From Rhodoplanes sp. (GTDB lineage: Bacteria > Pseudomonadota > Alphaproteobacteria > Rhizobiales > Xanthobacteraceae), in contig NZ_JACAAX010000018.1 in the NCBI RefSeq assembly GCF_013377085.1, positions 53,314 through 117,313 of the forward strand: a DNA stretch of 64,000 nt, given 5' to 3'. The position numbers were made by a program, and so were the translations under genes. Shown piece by piece: positions 26,425-34,310 of the stretch. The stretch's first letter is position 1; each line of letters begins with the position of its first letter. The notes under the pieces were generated by a model. It ran no database searches. It was not told the origin of the DNA and was given only the letters and a program-made list of their open reading frames with translations.

Positions 26425-27420
26425 TCACTTGCCCAGCGCCTTCGATACGAACGAGCCGTCCCAGGCGGCATCGACCTGACCCGAGACGTCCTTCTGGATC
26501 ACGCCCAGATCGGCGAAGGCCTTGGCCTGGCGCTTGATCTGGTCGGGCGAGATGACTTCGCCGAGCGTGATGATTTTGGACGCCTGGGCGGCGATGTCGG
26601 GTTGCATGCCGGACAGCTTCGCATAGGCCTCGGCGAACTTCTCGGGCGATTTCGCAAGTTGGTCCTGGGCATCCAGATAGGCCCAGACGAAGCGCTCGAC
26701 GGCGTCGCGCTTCTTGGTCGCCGCGCTCTTCGACGCCATGATCATGCCGAGCTCGGCGCCGACCGCCTTGGACGAGCCGTATTCGAGGTTCTTGGCGAAG
26801 AACCCGTAGCCTTCCATCACGGGGATGGATTCGAACGGCTCCCAGGTGACGATGCCGTCGACCTCGCCCTTCTTCAGCGCCTGGTCGAAATTGGCGCCGC
26901 CGCCCTGGATGTTGACGGCCTCGAAGCTGGTGTAGGGGACGCCCTTCTCGACCAGCGTCGCGGCGAACTGGAACCACACGGCCGAGCCGGGCGCGATGGC
27001 GATCTTCTTGCCCTTGAGGTCGGTCCAAGTGTCGAGCTTCACGCCGCTGCGGCCGATCACGTATTTGGGCGAGCCGCCGACCCCCATGATGCCGACCACG
27101 TCGGTCGACCCTTGCGCGAGCGAGATGGCGAGATCGGCCGGTCCGACCGAGGCGACGTCGAGCGAGCCGGCCAGGAGCGCCGTGCGGGCGTCGGCATAGC
27201 GGGCGAACTCGACCAGCTTGAGATCGACGCCGAGGCTTTTCAGCTTGTCGGCGATCATGATCATCGGCGCCAGATGGCCGACCTTCTGATAGCCGACCGT
27301 CAGCTCGACGGGCGCGGCGAGCGGCGCCGGCTGCGGCCCGGCGGCGCGGGCCGGCGCTGTGAAGAGCGACGTGACCGCCAGCGCGGCGACGGCGATCAGG
27401 GTGAGGAGATTACGGCGCAT
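26425..27420 (-). CDS. ABC transporter substrate-binding protein (NitT/TauT family)
   Basis: 331-aa periplasmic receptor. The signal peptide is MRRNLLTLIAVAALAVTSLF through APARAA. The mature protein has ELTVGYQKVGHLAPMIMIAD, DVASVGPADLAI and DLKGKKIAIAPGSAVWF, typical of the NMT1/SsuA fold binding taurine, sulfonates, nitrate or pyrimidine-like ligands. The ATG at 27420 has a strong AGGAGGAAG ribosome-binding site on the minus strand, making it a better start than the in-frame ATG at 27453. It heads the transporter operon. Confidence 0.94.
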   Translation of the reverse strand: MRRNLLTLIAVAALAVTSLFTAPARAAGPQPAPLAAPVELTVGYQKVGHLAPMIMIADKLKSLGVDLKLVEFARYADARTALLAGSLDVASVGPADLAISLAQGSTDVVGIMGVGGSPKYVIGRSGVKLDTWTDLKGKKIAIAPGSAVWFQFAATLVEKGVPYTSFEAVNIQGGGANFDQALKKGEVDGIVTWEPFESIPVMEGYGFFAKNLEYGSSKAVGAELGMIMASKSAATKKRDAVERFVWAYLDAQDQLAKSPEKFAEAYAKLSGMQPDIAAQASKIITLGEVISPDQIKRQAKAFADLGVIQKDVSGQVDAAWDGSFVSKALGK

Positions 27421-27492
27421 CGGCTTCCTCCTGGTCGGGACGGGGGTGGACATGCTGCGTCAGATCAATGTCGTGCGGATCGGTCTTTCCTC

Positions 27493-27647
27493 GTCATTCC
27501 GGGGCGCTGCGGAGTAGCGAGCCGGGAATCCTTAGCCCCGGTGCGGGCGACTCACGATGGACAGGGCGTATATGTTCCGGGGTCGGCGCGGAGCCTGTCA
27601 TCGAGCGGCGCGAAGCGCCGACCCGCTGGCGCCGCCCCGGAACGACG
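27493..27647. repeat. Composite intergenic repeat, family A
   Basis: Begins GTCATTCCGGGGCGC like the copies at 1237 and 3330, then continues into a second element with arms GTTCCGGGGTCGGCGC and GCCGCCCCGGAACGAC. It separates the CaiB gene from the ABC transporter operon. Confidence 0.8.
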
Positions 27648-27663
27648 GCTCTGCGATACGCCA

Positions 27664-28854
27664 TCAAATCACCCGCTCCCTGCGCAGCGTGTCGATCTCT
27701 TCGCGGGCAAAGCCGAGCTCGGCCAGGATCGCGTCGTTGTCGGCGCCGGCCGCGGGCAGAAGCGACGTCACGGCCGCCGGCGTGCGTGACAGGTCGATCG
27801 GCTGGCCGACCAGCCGCACGGTGCCGCGCTGCGGGTCTTCGACCGGGACGGCGATGCCGAGATGCTGCACCTGCGGATCGGCGAACACCTCGTCCATCTT
27901 GTAGATCGGCCCGGCCGCCACATGCGCGTCCTCGAGAATCGCCAGCCAGTCGCGCGACGGCCGCGTCGCGAAGACGGCGGCGAGCCGCGCCTTGAGGGCG
28001 TCGCGGTTACGCAAGCGGTTCTCCTGGCAATCGTAGTCCGGGTGGATTGCGAGGTCGGGTTCGCCGATCGCATCGCAAAAAGCGCGCCACTGTCCCTGGC
28101 CGGCGACACCGATATTGATGTAGCCGTCCGAAGTCTGCACCACGCCCATGGGCGTCGTGTAGGGGTGATCGTTGCCGGCCTGCTGCGGCACTTCGCCGTC
28201 GACCAGATATTTGGCGGCCTGGAAATCCATCATGGCGATCTGCGCCTGCAGCAGCGAGGAGCGCACCCATTGGCCGACGCCCGAGCGCTCGCGCTCGGCC
28301 AGCGCCACCAGGATGCCGATTGCGGCGCACAACCCGGCGGAGGAATCCGCGATGGCGATGCCGGCCCGCACCGGCCCCTGCTCGGGCAGGCCCGTCACCC
28401 ACATCAGCCCGCCCATCCCTTGGGCGATCTGGTCGAAGCCGGGCCGGTGGCGATACGGGCCGGTCTCGCCGAAGCCCGAGATCGAGGCGAGGATGATACG
28501 CGGATTGACGGCCTTCAGATCGTCGTAGCCGATGCCGAGCCGCGCCTTCACGTCCGGGCGGAAGTTCTCCACCACCACGTCGGCGGTCGCCACCATGCGC
28601 TTGAACACCGCGAGGCCCTTCGGGGTCTTCAGGTTCAGCGTCACCGTGCGCTTGTTGCGGTGAAGGTTCTGCATGTCGGGGCCGTTGCGGGCGCCGCTCA
28701 TGCCTTCGTTCGGATCGACGCCGGCCGGCGCCTCGATCTTGACCACGTCGGCGCCGAAATCGGCGAACACCCGGCAGCAGGTCGGCCCGGCCCGCACCCG
28801 GCTGAGGTCGAGGATGCGCAGCCCGGCGAGCGCCAAGGATTTGTCTGACGTCAT
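27664..28854 (-). CDS. CaiB/BaiF (class III) CoA-transferase
   Basis: Transfers CoA between carboxylic acids; 396 aa. The N-terminus LAGLRILDLSRVRAGP and FGADVVKIEAP are the CoA-binding Rossmann part. NLKTPKG and ENFRPDV are family hallmarks, and the nucleophilic aspartate is Asp170 in IAIADSSAGL (formyl-CoA transferase Asp169 equivalent). The chosen ATG overlaps the amidase stop by 4 bp, confirming the start. It probably activates an acid released by the amidase for oxidation by the acyl-CoA dehydrogenase of the same operon. Confidence 0.94.
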   Translation of the reverse strand: MTSDKSLALAGLRILDLSRVRAGPTCCRVFADFGADVVKIEAPAGVDPNEGMSGARNGPDMQNLHRNKRTVTLNLKTPKGLAVFKRMVATADVVVENFRPDVKARLGIGYDDLKAVNPRIILASISGFGETGPYRHRPGFDQIAQGMGGLMWVTGLPEQGPVRAGIAIADSSAGLCAAIGILVALAERERSGVGQWVRSSLLQAQIAMMDFQAAKYLVDGEVPQQAGNDHPYTTPMGVVQTSDGYINIGVAGQGQWRAFCDAIGEPDLAIHPDYDCQENRLRNRDALKARLAAVFATRPSRDWLAILEDAHVAAGPIYKMDEVFADPQVQHLGIAVPVEDPQRGTVRLVGQPIDLSRTPAAVTSLLPAAGADNDAILAELGFAREEIDTLRRERVI

Positions 28855-30188
28855 GCGGCCCATCCCGTTTCGATGATGTCGTCGGCGATCGCGTGCGGCA
28901 CGCGGCCGTGCCAGTCGGTGCGCGCCTGGAACGCCCGCCCGAGCCCGAAAAGCTGCGCCTCGGTGCCCGGCCGGCCGACGATCTGCAGGCCGACCGGCAT
29001 GTCGTTGCGGTCGAAGCCGATCGGCAGCGCCAGCGCGGGCAGCCCGAGATAATTGACGAAGCGGGTGAAGCGGCTCAGCGCATAGAGGTGTTTCGGATCG
29101 AAGGCGGCGCTGTCCGGATCGACCTCGGCCACCGGCGGCGTCATGATCGGCATCACGGGCAGCAGCACGACGTCCGCGCCGGCGAGCGGGCCGGACAGGA
29201 ACGCCTCACGCAGCGCCGCGCGGACGGCGAGGGAGTCGGCGAGATCGCGGGCGTCGATCGCAAGCCCCTTGCGCAGCCGCCGGCGCAGCACCGGCTCGGT
29301 GCCGGGGTCGTCGATCCGGGCCATGTGGGTGTGCGCCGCCTCGGCCTGCAGCACGACCAGCGCATGGCGATCGGCGGCGTCGGGGAACCCCTCGCGGCGT
29401 AGCGTGCCGAGGCCGGCGGCCGCGAGTGTCGCGACGGCCTCCTCGCAGGCGCGGACGACGTCCGGCTCGCTCTCGTCGAGCGTGTCGGTGAGCAGCACGG
29501 CGACCCGCGGCAAGGTCGGCGCGGGCGGGGATGCTGTGCCGGCCAGGACGGGCCAGACGCGTGCCAGATCGGCGGCGCTGCGGGCGAAAAGACCGAGCGT
29601 GTCGAGGCTCGGGGCGAGCGGCATCACGCCGTCGAGCGGCAGGGCGCCGAGCGTCGGCTTCAACGCCGTGACGCCGCAGCAATGCGCCGGAATTCGCACC
29701 GAGCCGCCCGTGTCGGAGCCCAGCGCGACGTCGCAGCAGCCCGCCGCGACCAGCGCGGCCGAGCCGCTCGACGAGCCGCCGGCGATGCGATCGAAGCGCC
29801 ACGGATTGAGCACCCGGCCGCGTGAGACATTGTGGCCGGAGGGCTCGTAGGCGAGCTCGGTCATCTCGCTCGTCGCGACCAGGGTCGCGCCGGCGGCTTC
29901 GAGCGGGTCGAGCACCGTGGCGCGGGCCGTGACGCCGGTGCACGGCACGGCGCGGCCCCAGCTCGGCGCGTGGACGCCGGTCGCGATCATGTCCTTGGCG
30001 ACGTAGACGAGGCCGGCGAGCGGGCCTGTCAGCGTCGACTCACGCCCGGGGTCCGGCGGCATCTCCGCCGCCACGGCGCCGAGCCTTTGGCCGATGCGGG
30101 CGAGCCGCGCCCGCGCCGTCGCCAGCGCCGCGCCATGCTGCGCCTCGTCGCGGGACTGCCAGTCGGCGAACCTCCGGGCGGTCCCCAT
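28851..30188 (-). CDS. Amidase signature family hydrolase
   Basis: 445-aa amidase cleaving a carboxamide to acid plus ammonia. The Ser-cisSer-Lys triad is visible as Lys65 (VAKDM), Ser139 in the GGSSSGSAA signature and nucleophile Ser163 (SDTGGSVRIPA). The ATG at 30188 lies 7 bp after the acyl-CoA dehydrogenase stop; the frame is open 16 codons further upstream but would overlap that gene. Family members range from indole-acetamide to biuret and nylon-oligomer hydrolases, so the substrate cannot be named. Order in the operon: acyl-CoA dehydrogenase, amidase, CaiB. Confidence 0.93.
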   Translation of the reverse strand: MGTARRFADWQSRDEAQHGAALATARARLARIGQRLGAVAAEMPPDPGRESTLTGPLAGLVYVAKDMIATGVHAPSWGRAVPCTGVTARATVLDPLEAAGATLVATSEMTELAYEPSGHNVSRGRVLNPWRFDRIAGGSSSGSAALVAAGCCDVALGSDTGGSVRIPAHCCGVTALKPTLGALPLDGVMPLAPSLDTLGLFARSAADLARVWPVLAGTASPPAPTLPRVAVLLTDTLDESEPDVVRACEEAVATLAAAGLGTLRREGFPDAADRHALVVLQAEAAHTHMARIDDPGTEPVLRRRLRKGLAIDARDLADSLAVRAALREAFLSGPLAGADVVLLPVMPIMTPPVAEVDPDSAAFDPKHLYALSRFTRFVNYLGLPALALPIGFDRNDMPVGLQIVGRPGTEAQLFGLGRAFQARTDWHGRVPHAIADDIIETGWAA

Positions 30189-30195
30189 CGACACC

Positions 30196-31365
30196 TCAGT
30201 AGGACCGCGGGAGACCGAGCACGTGCTCTCCCACATAAGCGAGGATCAGGTTCGAGGAGATCGGCGCCACCTGGTAGAGTCTCGTCTCGCGGAATTTCCG
30301 CTCGACGTCGTATTCGGCCGCGAAGCCGAAGCCGCCGAAGGTCTGCAGGCAGGCGTTGGCGGCCTCCCAGGACGCTGCGGCGGCCAGGAGCTTCGCCATG
30401 TTGGCCTCGGCGCCGCAGGCTCGGCCTGCATCGTGCAGGGCGGCCGCGGTGAAGCGCATCAGGCTCGCCGCCTCGACATGGATGTGGGCCTCGGCGATCG
30501 GAAACTGGACGCCCTGGTTCTGGCCGATCGGCCGGCCGAAGACGACGCGCTCGCGGCCATAGGCGACCGCCTTGTCGACGAACCAGTGGCCGTCGCCGAC
30601 GCATTCGGCGGCGATCAAAGTGCGCTCGGCGTTGAGGCCCTCGAGGATGTAGCGAAAACCCTCGCCCTCGGTGCCGATTAGGTTCTCGGCCGGGATTTCG
30701 AGCGCGTCGAAGAACACCTCGTTGGTCTCGTGATTGACCATGTTGCGGATCGGCCGGACCGTCATGCCCTTGGCCATCGCGTCGTGGACGTCGACCAGGA
30801 ACACCGAGAGGCCGTGCGAACGCTTCTTGACCTGGTCGAGCGGCGTCGTGCGGGCGAGCAGGATCATCAGGTCCGAATGCTGCAGCCGCGACGTCCACAC
30901 CTTCTGGCCGTCGACGACGTACCGGTCGCCCTTTTTCACCGCCGCGGTCTTGAGCCTGGTGGTGTCGGAGCCGGTGGTCGGCTCGGTGACGGCCATCGAC
31001 TGCATGCGGGTTTCGCCCGAGGCGATGCGCGGCAGCCAGCGGCTCTTCTGCTCGGCGGAGCCGGCGCGCAAGAGCGTCGACATGTTGTACATCTGCCCGT
31101 GGCAGGCGCCCGAATTGCCGCCGGCGCGGTTGATCTCCTCCAGGATGATCGACGCCTCGGTGATGCCGAGCCCGGAGCCGCCATACTCCTGCGGGATCAG
31201 GGCGGCGAGCCAGCCGGCCTTGGTCAGCGCCTCGACGAAGGCCTCGGGGTAGGCCGCGGTCTCGTCGAGCTTCCTCCAGTACGCGGCCGGGAAGTCGGCG
31301 CACAGCGCCCGCACGGCCTCGCGGATGTCCTCGTGGTCAGTGGTCGACGGCAGGGTCAGCGGCAT
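30196..31365 (-). CDS. Acyl-CoA dehydrogenase, isovaleryl-type base position
   Basis: 389-aa FAD enzyme oxidising an acyl-CoA to the enoyl-CoA. Conserved segments include AVTEPTTGSDTT, KVWTSRLQHSDL, GRPIGQNQ and QTFGGFGFAAEYDVERKFRE. At the classical catalytic position (Glu of IYEGT in medium-chain enzymes) there is Gln365 (LYQVAP), while Glu247 in EGLNAER aligns with the alternative base used by isovaleryl- and long-chain-type enzymes. It is thus likely active on branched or atypical acyl-CoAs. It heads the minus-strand operon with amidase and CaiB. Confidence 0.94.
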   Translation of the reverse strand: MPLTLPSTTDHEDIREAVRALCADFPAAYWRKLDETAAYPEAFVEALTKAGWLAALIPQEYGGSGLGITEASIILEEINRAGGNSGACHGQMYNMSTLLRAGSAEQKSRWLPRIASGETRMQSMAVTEPTTGSDTTRLKTAAVKKGDRYVVDGQKVWTSRLQHSDLMILLARTTPLDQVKKRSHGLSVFLVDVHDAMAKGMTVRPIRNMVNHETNEVFFDALEIPAENLIGTEGEGFRYILEGLNAERTLIAAECVGDGHWFVDKAVAYGRERVVFGRPIGQNQGVQFPIAEAHIHVEAASLMRFTAAALHDAGRACGAEANMAKLLAAAASWEAANACLQTFGGFGFAAEYDVERKFRETRLYQVAPISSNLILAYVGEHVLGLPRSY

Positions 31366-31517
31366 CTCGGATCCTTCGGTCCATCACGCTAAGGCGACGG
31401 CGGTATCTTTCGGAATCAGAATATGGCCGAGCCTCGTTTCGCGAAATTCGAAACCGCTCGGGCGGCGGGCCGCAACGGCCCGAAGCCGCGCGCCGGTCTC
31501 TTTCGGGTGCCGTCGTC

Positions 31518-31817
31518 TCAGTTCAACGGGCCGGTGGCGGCGGACGGCTGGCCGGGCATCGATTCAGCGCTCTTGATCAGTTGGTTCAACAAATCCCGTA
31601 GTGCGACCATGTTGTCGTAGGAGGTGACGATGCGGGCCCGCACGACGCTTTCATAGTCCACCATCCCGTGGTCGAAGAGCGGGCGGACCTTGGCGCGGGT
31701 ATGGGTGAACGTGATCGTGGTCAGCGGACCGAGCAGGACGTTGAACTTGCCGATGCACAAGGTCTCGGCGATGCCGTCCGGATCGATCGCCGGCGCGTCG
31801 TGCGGTTGGCTGGTCAT
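31518..31817 (-). CDS. Conserved hypothetical protein
   Basis: 99 aa, no signal peptide or membrane segment. The central part GKFNVLLGPLTTITFTHTR and IVTSYDNMVALRDLLNQLIK looks like a genuine folded domain with a C-terminal helix, and the codon third positions follow the genome bias. I do not recognise a family; rhizobial genomes carry similar small proteins next to purU as far as I recall. Single gene with about 100-150 bp free on both sides. Confidence 0.7.
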   Translation of the reverse strand: MTSQPHDAPAIDPDGIAETLCIGKFNVLLGPLTTITFTHTRAKVRPLFDHGMVDYESVVRARIVTSYDNMVALRDLLNQLIKSAESMPGQPSAATGPLN

Positions 31818-31914
31818 TCTGGGTGTTCCTGGAGCGTGGAGGGCGTACGGGAGCGGGCCGCATGGGCGTTCGGGGCGGCGTCGGCGCGCCCGGACGGGCG
31901 GTGACGTGGATGCG

Positions 31915-32775
31915 TCACCGCCGGAACACCACCGTTTTCTTGCCGTTCGCGATCACCCGGTGCTCGATGTGGAACTGCACGGCGCGCGCCAGCACCACGC
32001 TTTCGATGTCACGCCCGATGGCGACGAAGTCCTCGGGCGTGAAGGTGTGGTCGATGCGCTCGACCCCCTGCTCGATGATCGGCCCCTCGTCGAGGTCGGT
32101 CGTGACGTAGTGGGCGGTGGCGCCGATGATCTTCACGCCGCGCGTATGCGCCTGATGATAGGGCCGGGCGCCCTTGAAGCTCGGCAGGAACGAGTGATGG
32201 ATGTTGATGCAGCGCCACGACAGCGCCCGGCACATCTCGTCCGAGAGAACCTGCATGTAGCGCGCCAGGACGACGAGGTCGACGTTCAGCCGATCGACCA
32301 GGTCGAGGACCTGCTGTTCCTGCACGGCCTTGGTGTCCTTGGTGACCGGCAGATGGTGATACGGAATCCCGTGCCAGGCGACGATGCGCTCGAGATCCGG
32401 ATGGTTCGACACGACGGCCGGAATGTCGATCGTCAGGCTGCCGTTGCGGTAGCGGTAGAGCAGATCGTTCAGGCAGTGGTCGAATTTGGAGACCAGCAGC
32501 ATGACGCGCGGCTTCACGGCCGTGTCGTGGAACCGCCAGGTCATCTGGAAGTGGTCGGCGATCGCCTTGAACCCAGCCTCCAATTCGGCGAGCGACGGCT
32601 GGTCCGGCGTCGCCTTGAACACGGTGCGCTGGAAAAAGCGGCCGGTTTCGGGGTCGCCGAAATTCGCCGACTCGGTGATGAAGATGCCGAGCCCGGACAG
32701 ATATCCGGACACGGCGGCGACGATGCCGATCGTGTCGGCGCATGAAATGGTCAGGACGTAGGTTCTGGTGGTCAT
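31915..32775 (-). CDS. purU: Formyltetrahydrofolate deformylase
   Basis: Hydrolyses 10-formyl-THF to formate and THF, balancing the one-carbon pool or releasing formate for PurT and oxidation; 286 aa. An N-terminal ACT domain (about residues 1-80, TYVLTISCADTIGIVAAVSG) is followed by the formyltransferase fold with INIHHSFLPSFKGARPYHQA and IIGATAHYVTTDLDEGPII, which hold the Asn/His/Asp catalytic set. The ATG giving MTTRTYVLT is chosen over the upstream in-frame ATG. The upstream leader has a 10-bp perfect palindrome CCGTTAACGG (32834-32843) and a hairpin at 32851-32874. Confidence 0.96.
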   Translation of the reverse strand: MTTRTYVLTISCADTIGIVAAVSGYLSGLGIFITESANFGDPETGRFFQRTVFKATPDQPSLAELEAGFKAIADHFQMTWRFHDTAVKPRVMLLVSKFDHCLNDLLYRYRNGSLTIDIPAVVSNHPDLERIVAWHGIPYHHLPVTKDTKAVQEQQVLDLVDRLNVDLVVLARYMQVLSDEMCRALSWRCINIHHSFLPSFKGARPYHQAHTRGVKIIGATAHYVTTDLDEGPIIEQGVERIDHTFTPEDFVAIGRDIESVVLARAVQFHIEHRVIANGKKTVVFRR

Positions 32776-32850
32776 CAGCGGTGGGGACGGGTTGTCGACA
32801 GTGGAAAGATGGACGGGTTTTTTAGGATGCGAACCGTTAACGGCATGGTC

Positions 32851-32874
32851 GGGGCGGTGCATCCGTGCCGCCCC
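32851..32874. other. Hairpin in the purU upstream region
   Basis: GGGGCGG / CCGCCCC stem with a 10-nt loop, 75 bp upstream of purU, next to the palindrome CCGTTAACGG at 32834-32843. It could be a leader stem or the 3' end of something reading rightward; no T-run supports termination. No known riboswitch shape is recognised. Confidence 0.35.
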
Positions 32875-33020
32875 TCAGTGTCGCACTCGCTTCGGGTCGT
32901 CGGTGTGGCGCCGGCCGAGCGCCGTCGCTGCGACCGAGGGTTGCGGGATCCGAACGGCCGGGGCGCCGCCCCGGCGGGCCTCCAAAATGCGGTGTCATCC
33001 TCCTAAGGTGTAACGTCCGC

Positions 33021-33063
33021 TTGACACTGATCAAGGCCGCCGCAACCGGTTTGGGACTATAGC
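33021..33063 (+). promoter_or_regulatory. FNR/FixK-type box with downstream -10 element
   Basis: 33021-33034 reads TTGACACTGATCAA, a perfect TTGAY-N4-RTCAA site for FNR/FixK/FnrN activators. A -10-like TATAGC lies at 33058-33063. With a start site at about 33069-33070 the box is centred at about -41.5, the spacing of class II FNR-dependent promoters, which need no -35 element. It reads into a gene-free region ending in a strong terminator. The divergent purU start is about 245 bp away, too far to be the target. Confidence 0.72.
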
Positions 33064-33069
33064 ATTCGA

Positions 33070-33280
33070 CGGCGCTCCGCTCGTTTCGCGGCAGCGTGCG
33101 GCGTAGACGCGCTACGGGCGGTCCAGTGGAGCTTTTCCACGGCCGCCCGTTCCGTTTTCGGCGCCATTTTTGGCGCAACAGGCGAAAGTCGGCACGGTTC
33201 ATGCAGGGACGGGGTGCCCTCCATGGGCGTTTCCTCCCTAGACTTGGCCCCGTCACCCGCCTGGGTGACGGGGCTTTTTT
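33070..33280 (+). ncRNA. Candidate FNR/FixK-activated small RNA (about 210 nt) with anti-Shine-Dalgarno loops
   Basis: Bounded by the promoter at 33021-33063 and the terminator at 33247-33280, with no credible coding frame. Predicted stems are ACGGGCGG/CCGCCCGT enclosing GTGGA/TCCAC (33114-33150), GCGCCA-TTTT-TGGCGC (33161-33176), GCCC-TCCAT-GGGC (33216-33228) and the terminator. CCCTCC lies partly in the third loop (33217-33222), and an unpaired TTTCCTCCC stretch (33230-33238) precedes the terminator. Both can pair with ribosome-binding sites, as in alphaproteobacterial trans-acting sRNAs of the suhB/EcpR1 and related families, which the 3' part resembles from memory. The 3' end is antisense to the end of the LysR gene. 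Family assignment needs a covariance search. Confidence 0.6.
33247..33280 (+). terminator. Strong rho-independent terminator of the small RNA
   Basis: Perfect 12-bp stem (GCCCCGTCACCC / GGGTGACGGGGC), loop GCCT, then TTTTTT on the plus strand. There is no T-run in the minus direction, so it serves rightward transcription. It covers the stop codon and last codons of the minus-strand LysR gene. Confidence 0.92.
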
Positions 33281-34182
33281 CGCGCCGGGGCGCTGCCGCC
33301 CCCGGTGAGGAAGTCGATGAGCCGGCGCGCCGGCGCCGCGGGCTCTTCCGAGGAGAGGACGCAGATCGCGTATTCGCGTTTCGCCCACGGCTCGGCCAGC
33401 CGCACCAGCCGCAGCCCCATCGCCTGGGCGAGCGGCTGCACCGCCTTCTCGGGCAGGATGCCGATTCCCAGCCCCTCGCCGATCATCAGGCACATCACCT
33501 CGAAGCTGCGCACCTGCACGCGCGTCTTCATCACGCGGCCGAGCTCGCGCGCCCGGAACGACAGCAGGCGATGCACGGCGGTCCCGCTTTCGAGGGCAAC
33601 CAGGTCCTCGTCGAGGATGTCGGCGAAGGCGACCGCCCGCTGGCCGGCGAGCGGATGATCGCCCCGCATGGCGACGGCGAGCTGGTCGCCCTCGTAGGGC
33701 GTGACCGTGAGGCCGTCGACGTCGGTGCTGCGCACGATGACGCCGATGTCCGCCTGCTTGTGCAGCACCGCGTCGATGGTGGATTCGCTCGGCCGCTCCT
33801 CCAGGTCGAGCTTGATCTCCGGATTGGCGGTGACGAAGCGCGACAGATCGTGCGCCAGCCGGTGCACCAGGACGGAGCTCGACGCGCACACCCGGACATA
33901 GCCGCGCACGCCGAGCCGGTGCTCCTCCAGGCTCACCTGCAGCTTCTCGCCGAGCCGCAGCACGTCGCGGGCGTAGTTCATCATGGTGACGCCGGCGGCG
34001 GTCGGCTCGATGCCGTGCGGACGCCGGACGATGAGTTGGGTGCCGGCCTCGTGCTCCAGCAGGCCGACCCGGCGGCTCGCCGCCGAGAGGGCAATGTGCA
34101 GCCGCTCGGACGCCTTGCTCATGCTGCGCAGCTCGCAGGCGGTGAGGAAGATCCGCAGGGTCTGGAGGTCGTGAGACAGCAT
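33253..34182 (-). CDS. LysR-family transcriptional regulator
   Basis: 309 aa: N-terminal winged helix-turn-helix (LQTLRIFLTACELRSMSKASERLHIALSAASR) and a periplasmic-binding-protein-like effector domain (RGYVRVCASSSVLVHRLAHDL through GEGLGIGILPEKAV). It is positioned after the tctCBA operon on the same strand but separated by a terminator at 34254-34285, so it has its own promoter. It probably senses the carboxylate moved by TctABC or a related metabolite. Unusually, its last eight codons lie inside the terminator stem of the convergent small RNA gene. Confidence 0.93.
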   Translation of the reverse strand: MLSHDLQTLRIFLTACELRSMSKASERLHIALSAASRRVGLLEHEAGTQLIVRRPHGIEPTAAGVTMMNYARDVLRLGEKLQVSLEEHRLGVRGYVRVCASSSVLVHRLAHDLSRFVTANPEIKLDLEERPSESTIDAVLHKQADIGVIVRSTDVDGLTVTPYEGDQLAVAMRGDHPLAGQRAVAFADILDEDLVALESGTAVHRLLSFRARELGRVMKTRVQVRSFEVMCLMIGEGLGIGILPEKAVQPLAQAMGLRLVRLAEPWAKREYAICVLSSEEPAAPARRLIDFLTGGGSAPARKKPRHPGG

Positions 34183-34253
34183 CGCGCCCGGAGGCTCCGC
34201 GAAAAGAGTCGTCGCGCGCCGGCGGCGGCGCCGAGCAGCATCATAGCACGCGC

Positions 34254-34285
34254 GAAAAAACGCCGGCGAGCGACGCCGGCGTTTT
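34254..34285 (-). terminator. Rho-independent terminator of the tctCBA operon
   Basis: 10-bp stem AACGCCGGCG / CGCCGGCGTT (34259-34268, 34274-34283) with a 5-nt loop. On the minus strand it is followed by TTTT continuing the stem's TT. It lies 25 bp after the TctA stop, between TctA and LysR. Short T and A runs on both sides make it potentially bidirectional. Confidence 0.85.
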
Positions 34286-34310
34286 CGCTGACCCGGAGAG
34301 GCGGGGCGGC

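Noticed and set aside
33161..33176. GCGCCA-TTTT-TGGCGC hairpin as a terminator
   Set aside because: No T-run follows on either strand; the real terminator is at 33247-33280. Kept as an internal stem of the candidate RNA.
33096..33308. 70-codon plus-strand frame in the small RNA region
   Set aside because: Arg/Phe-rich translation without a ribosome-binding site; it runs through the terminator stem into the LysR antisense strand.
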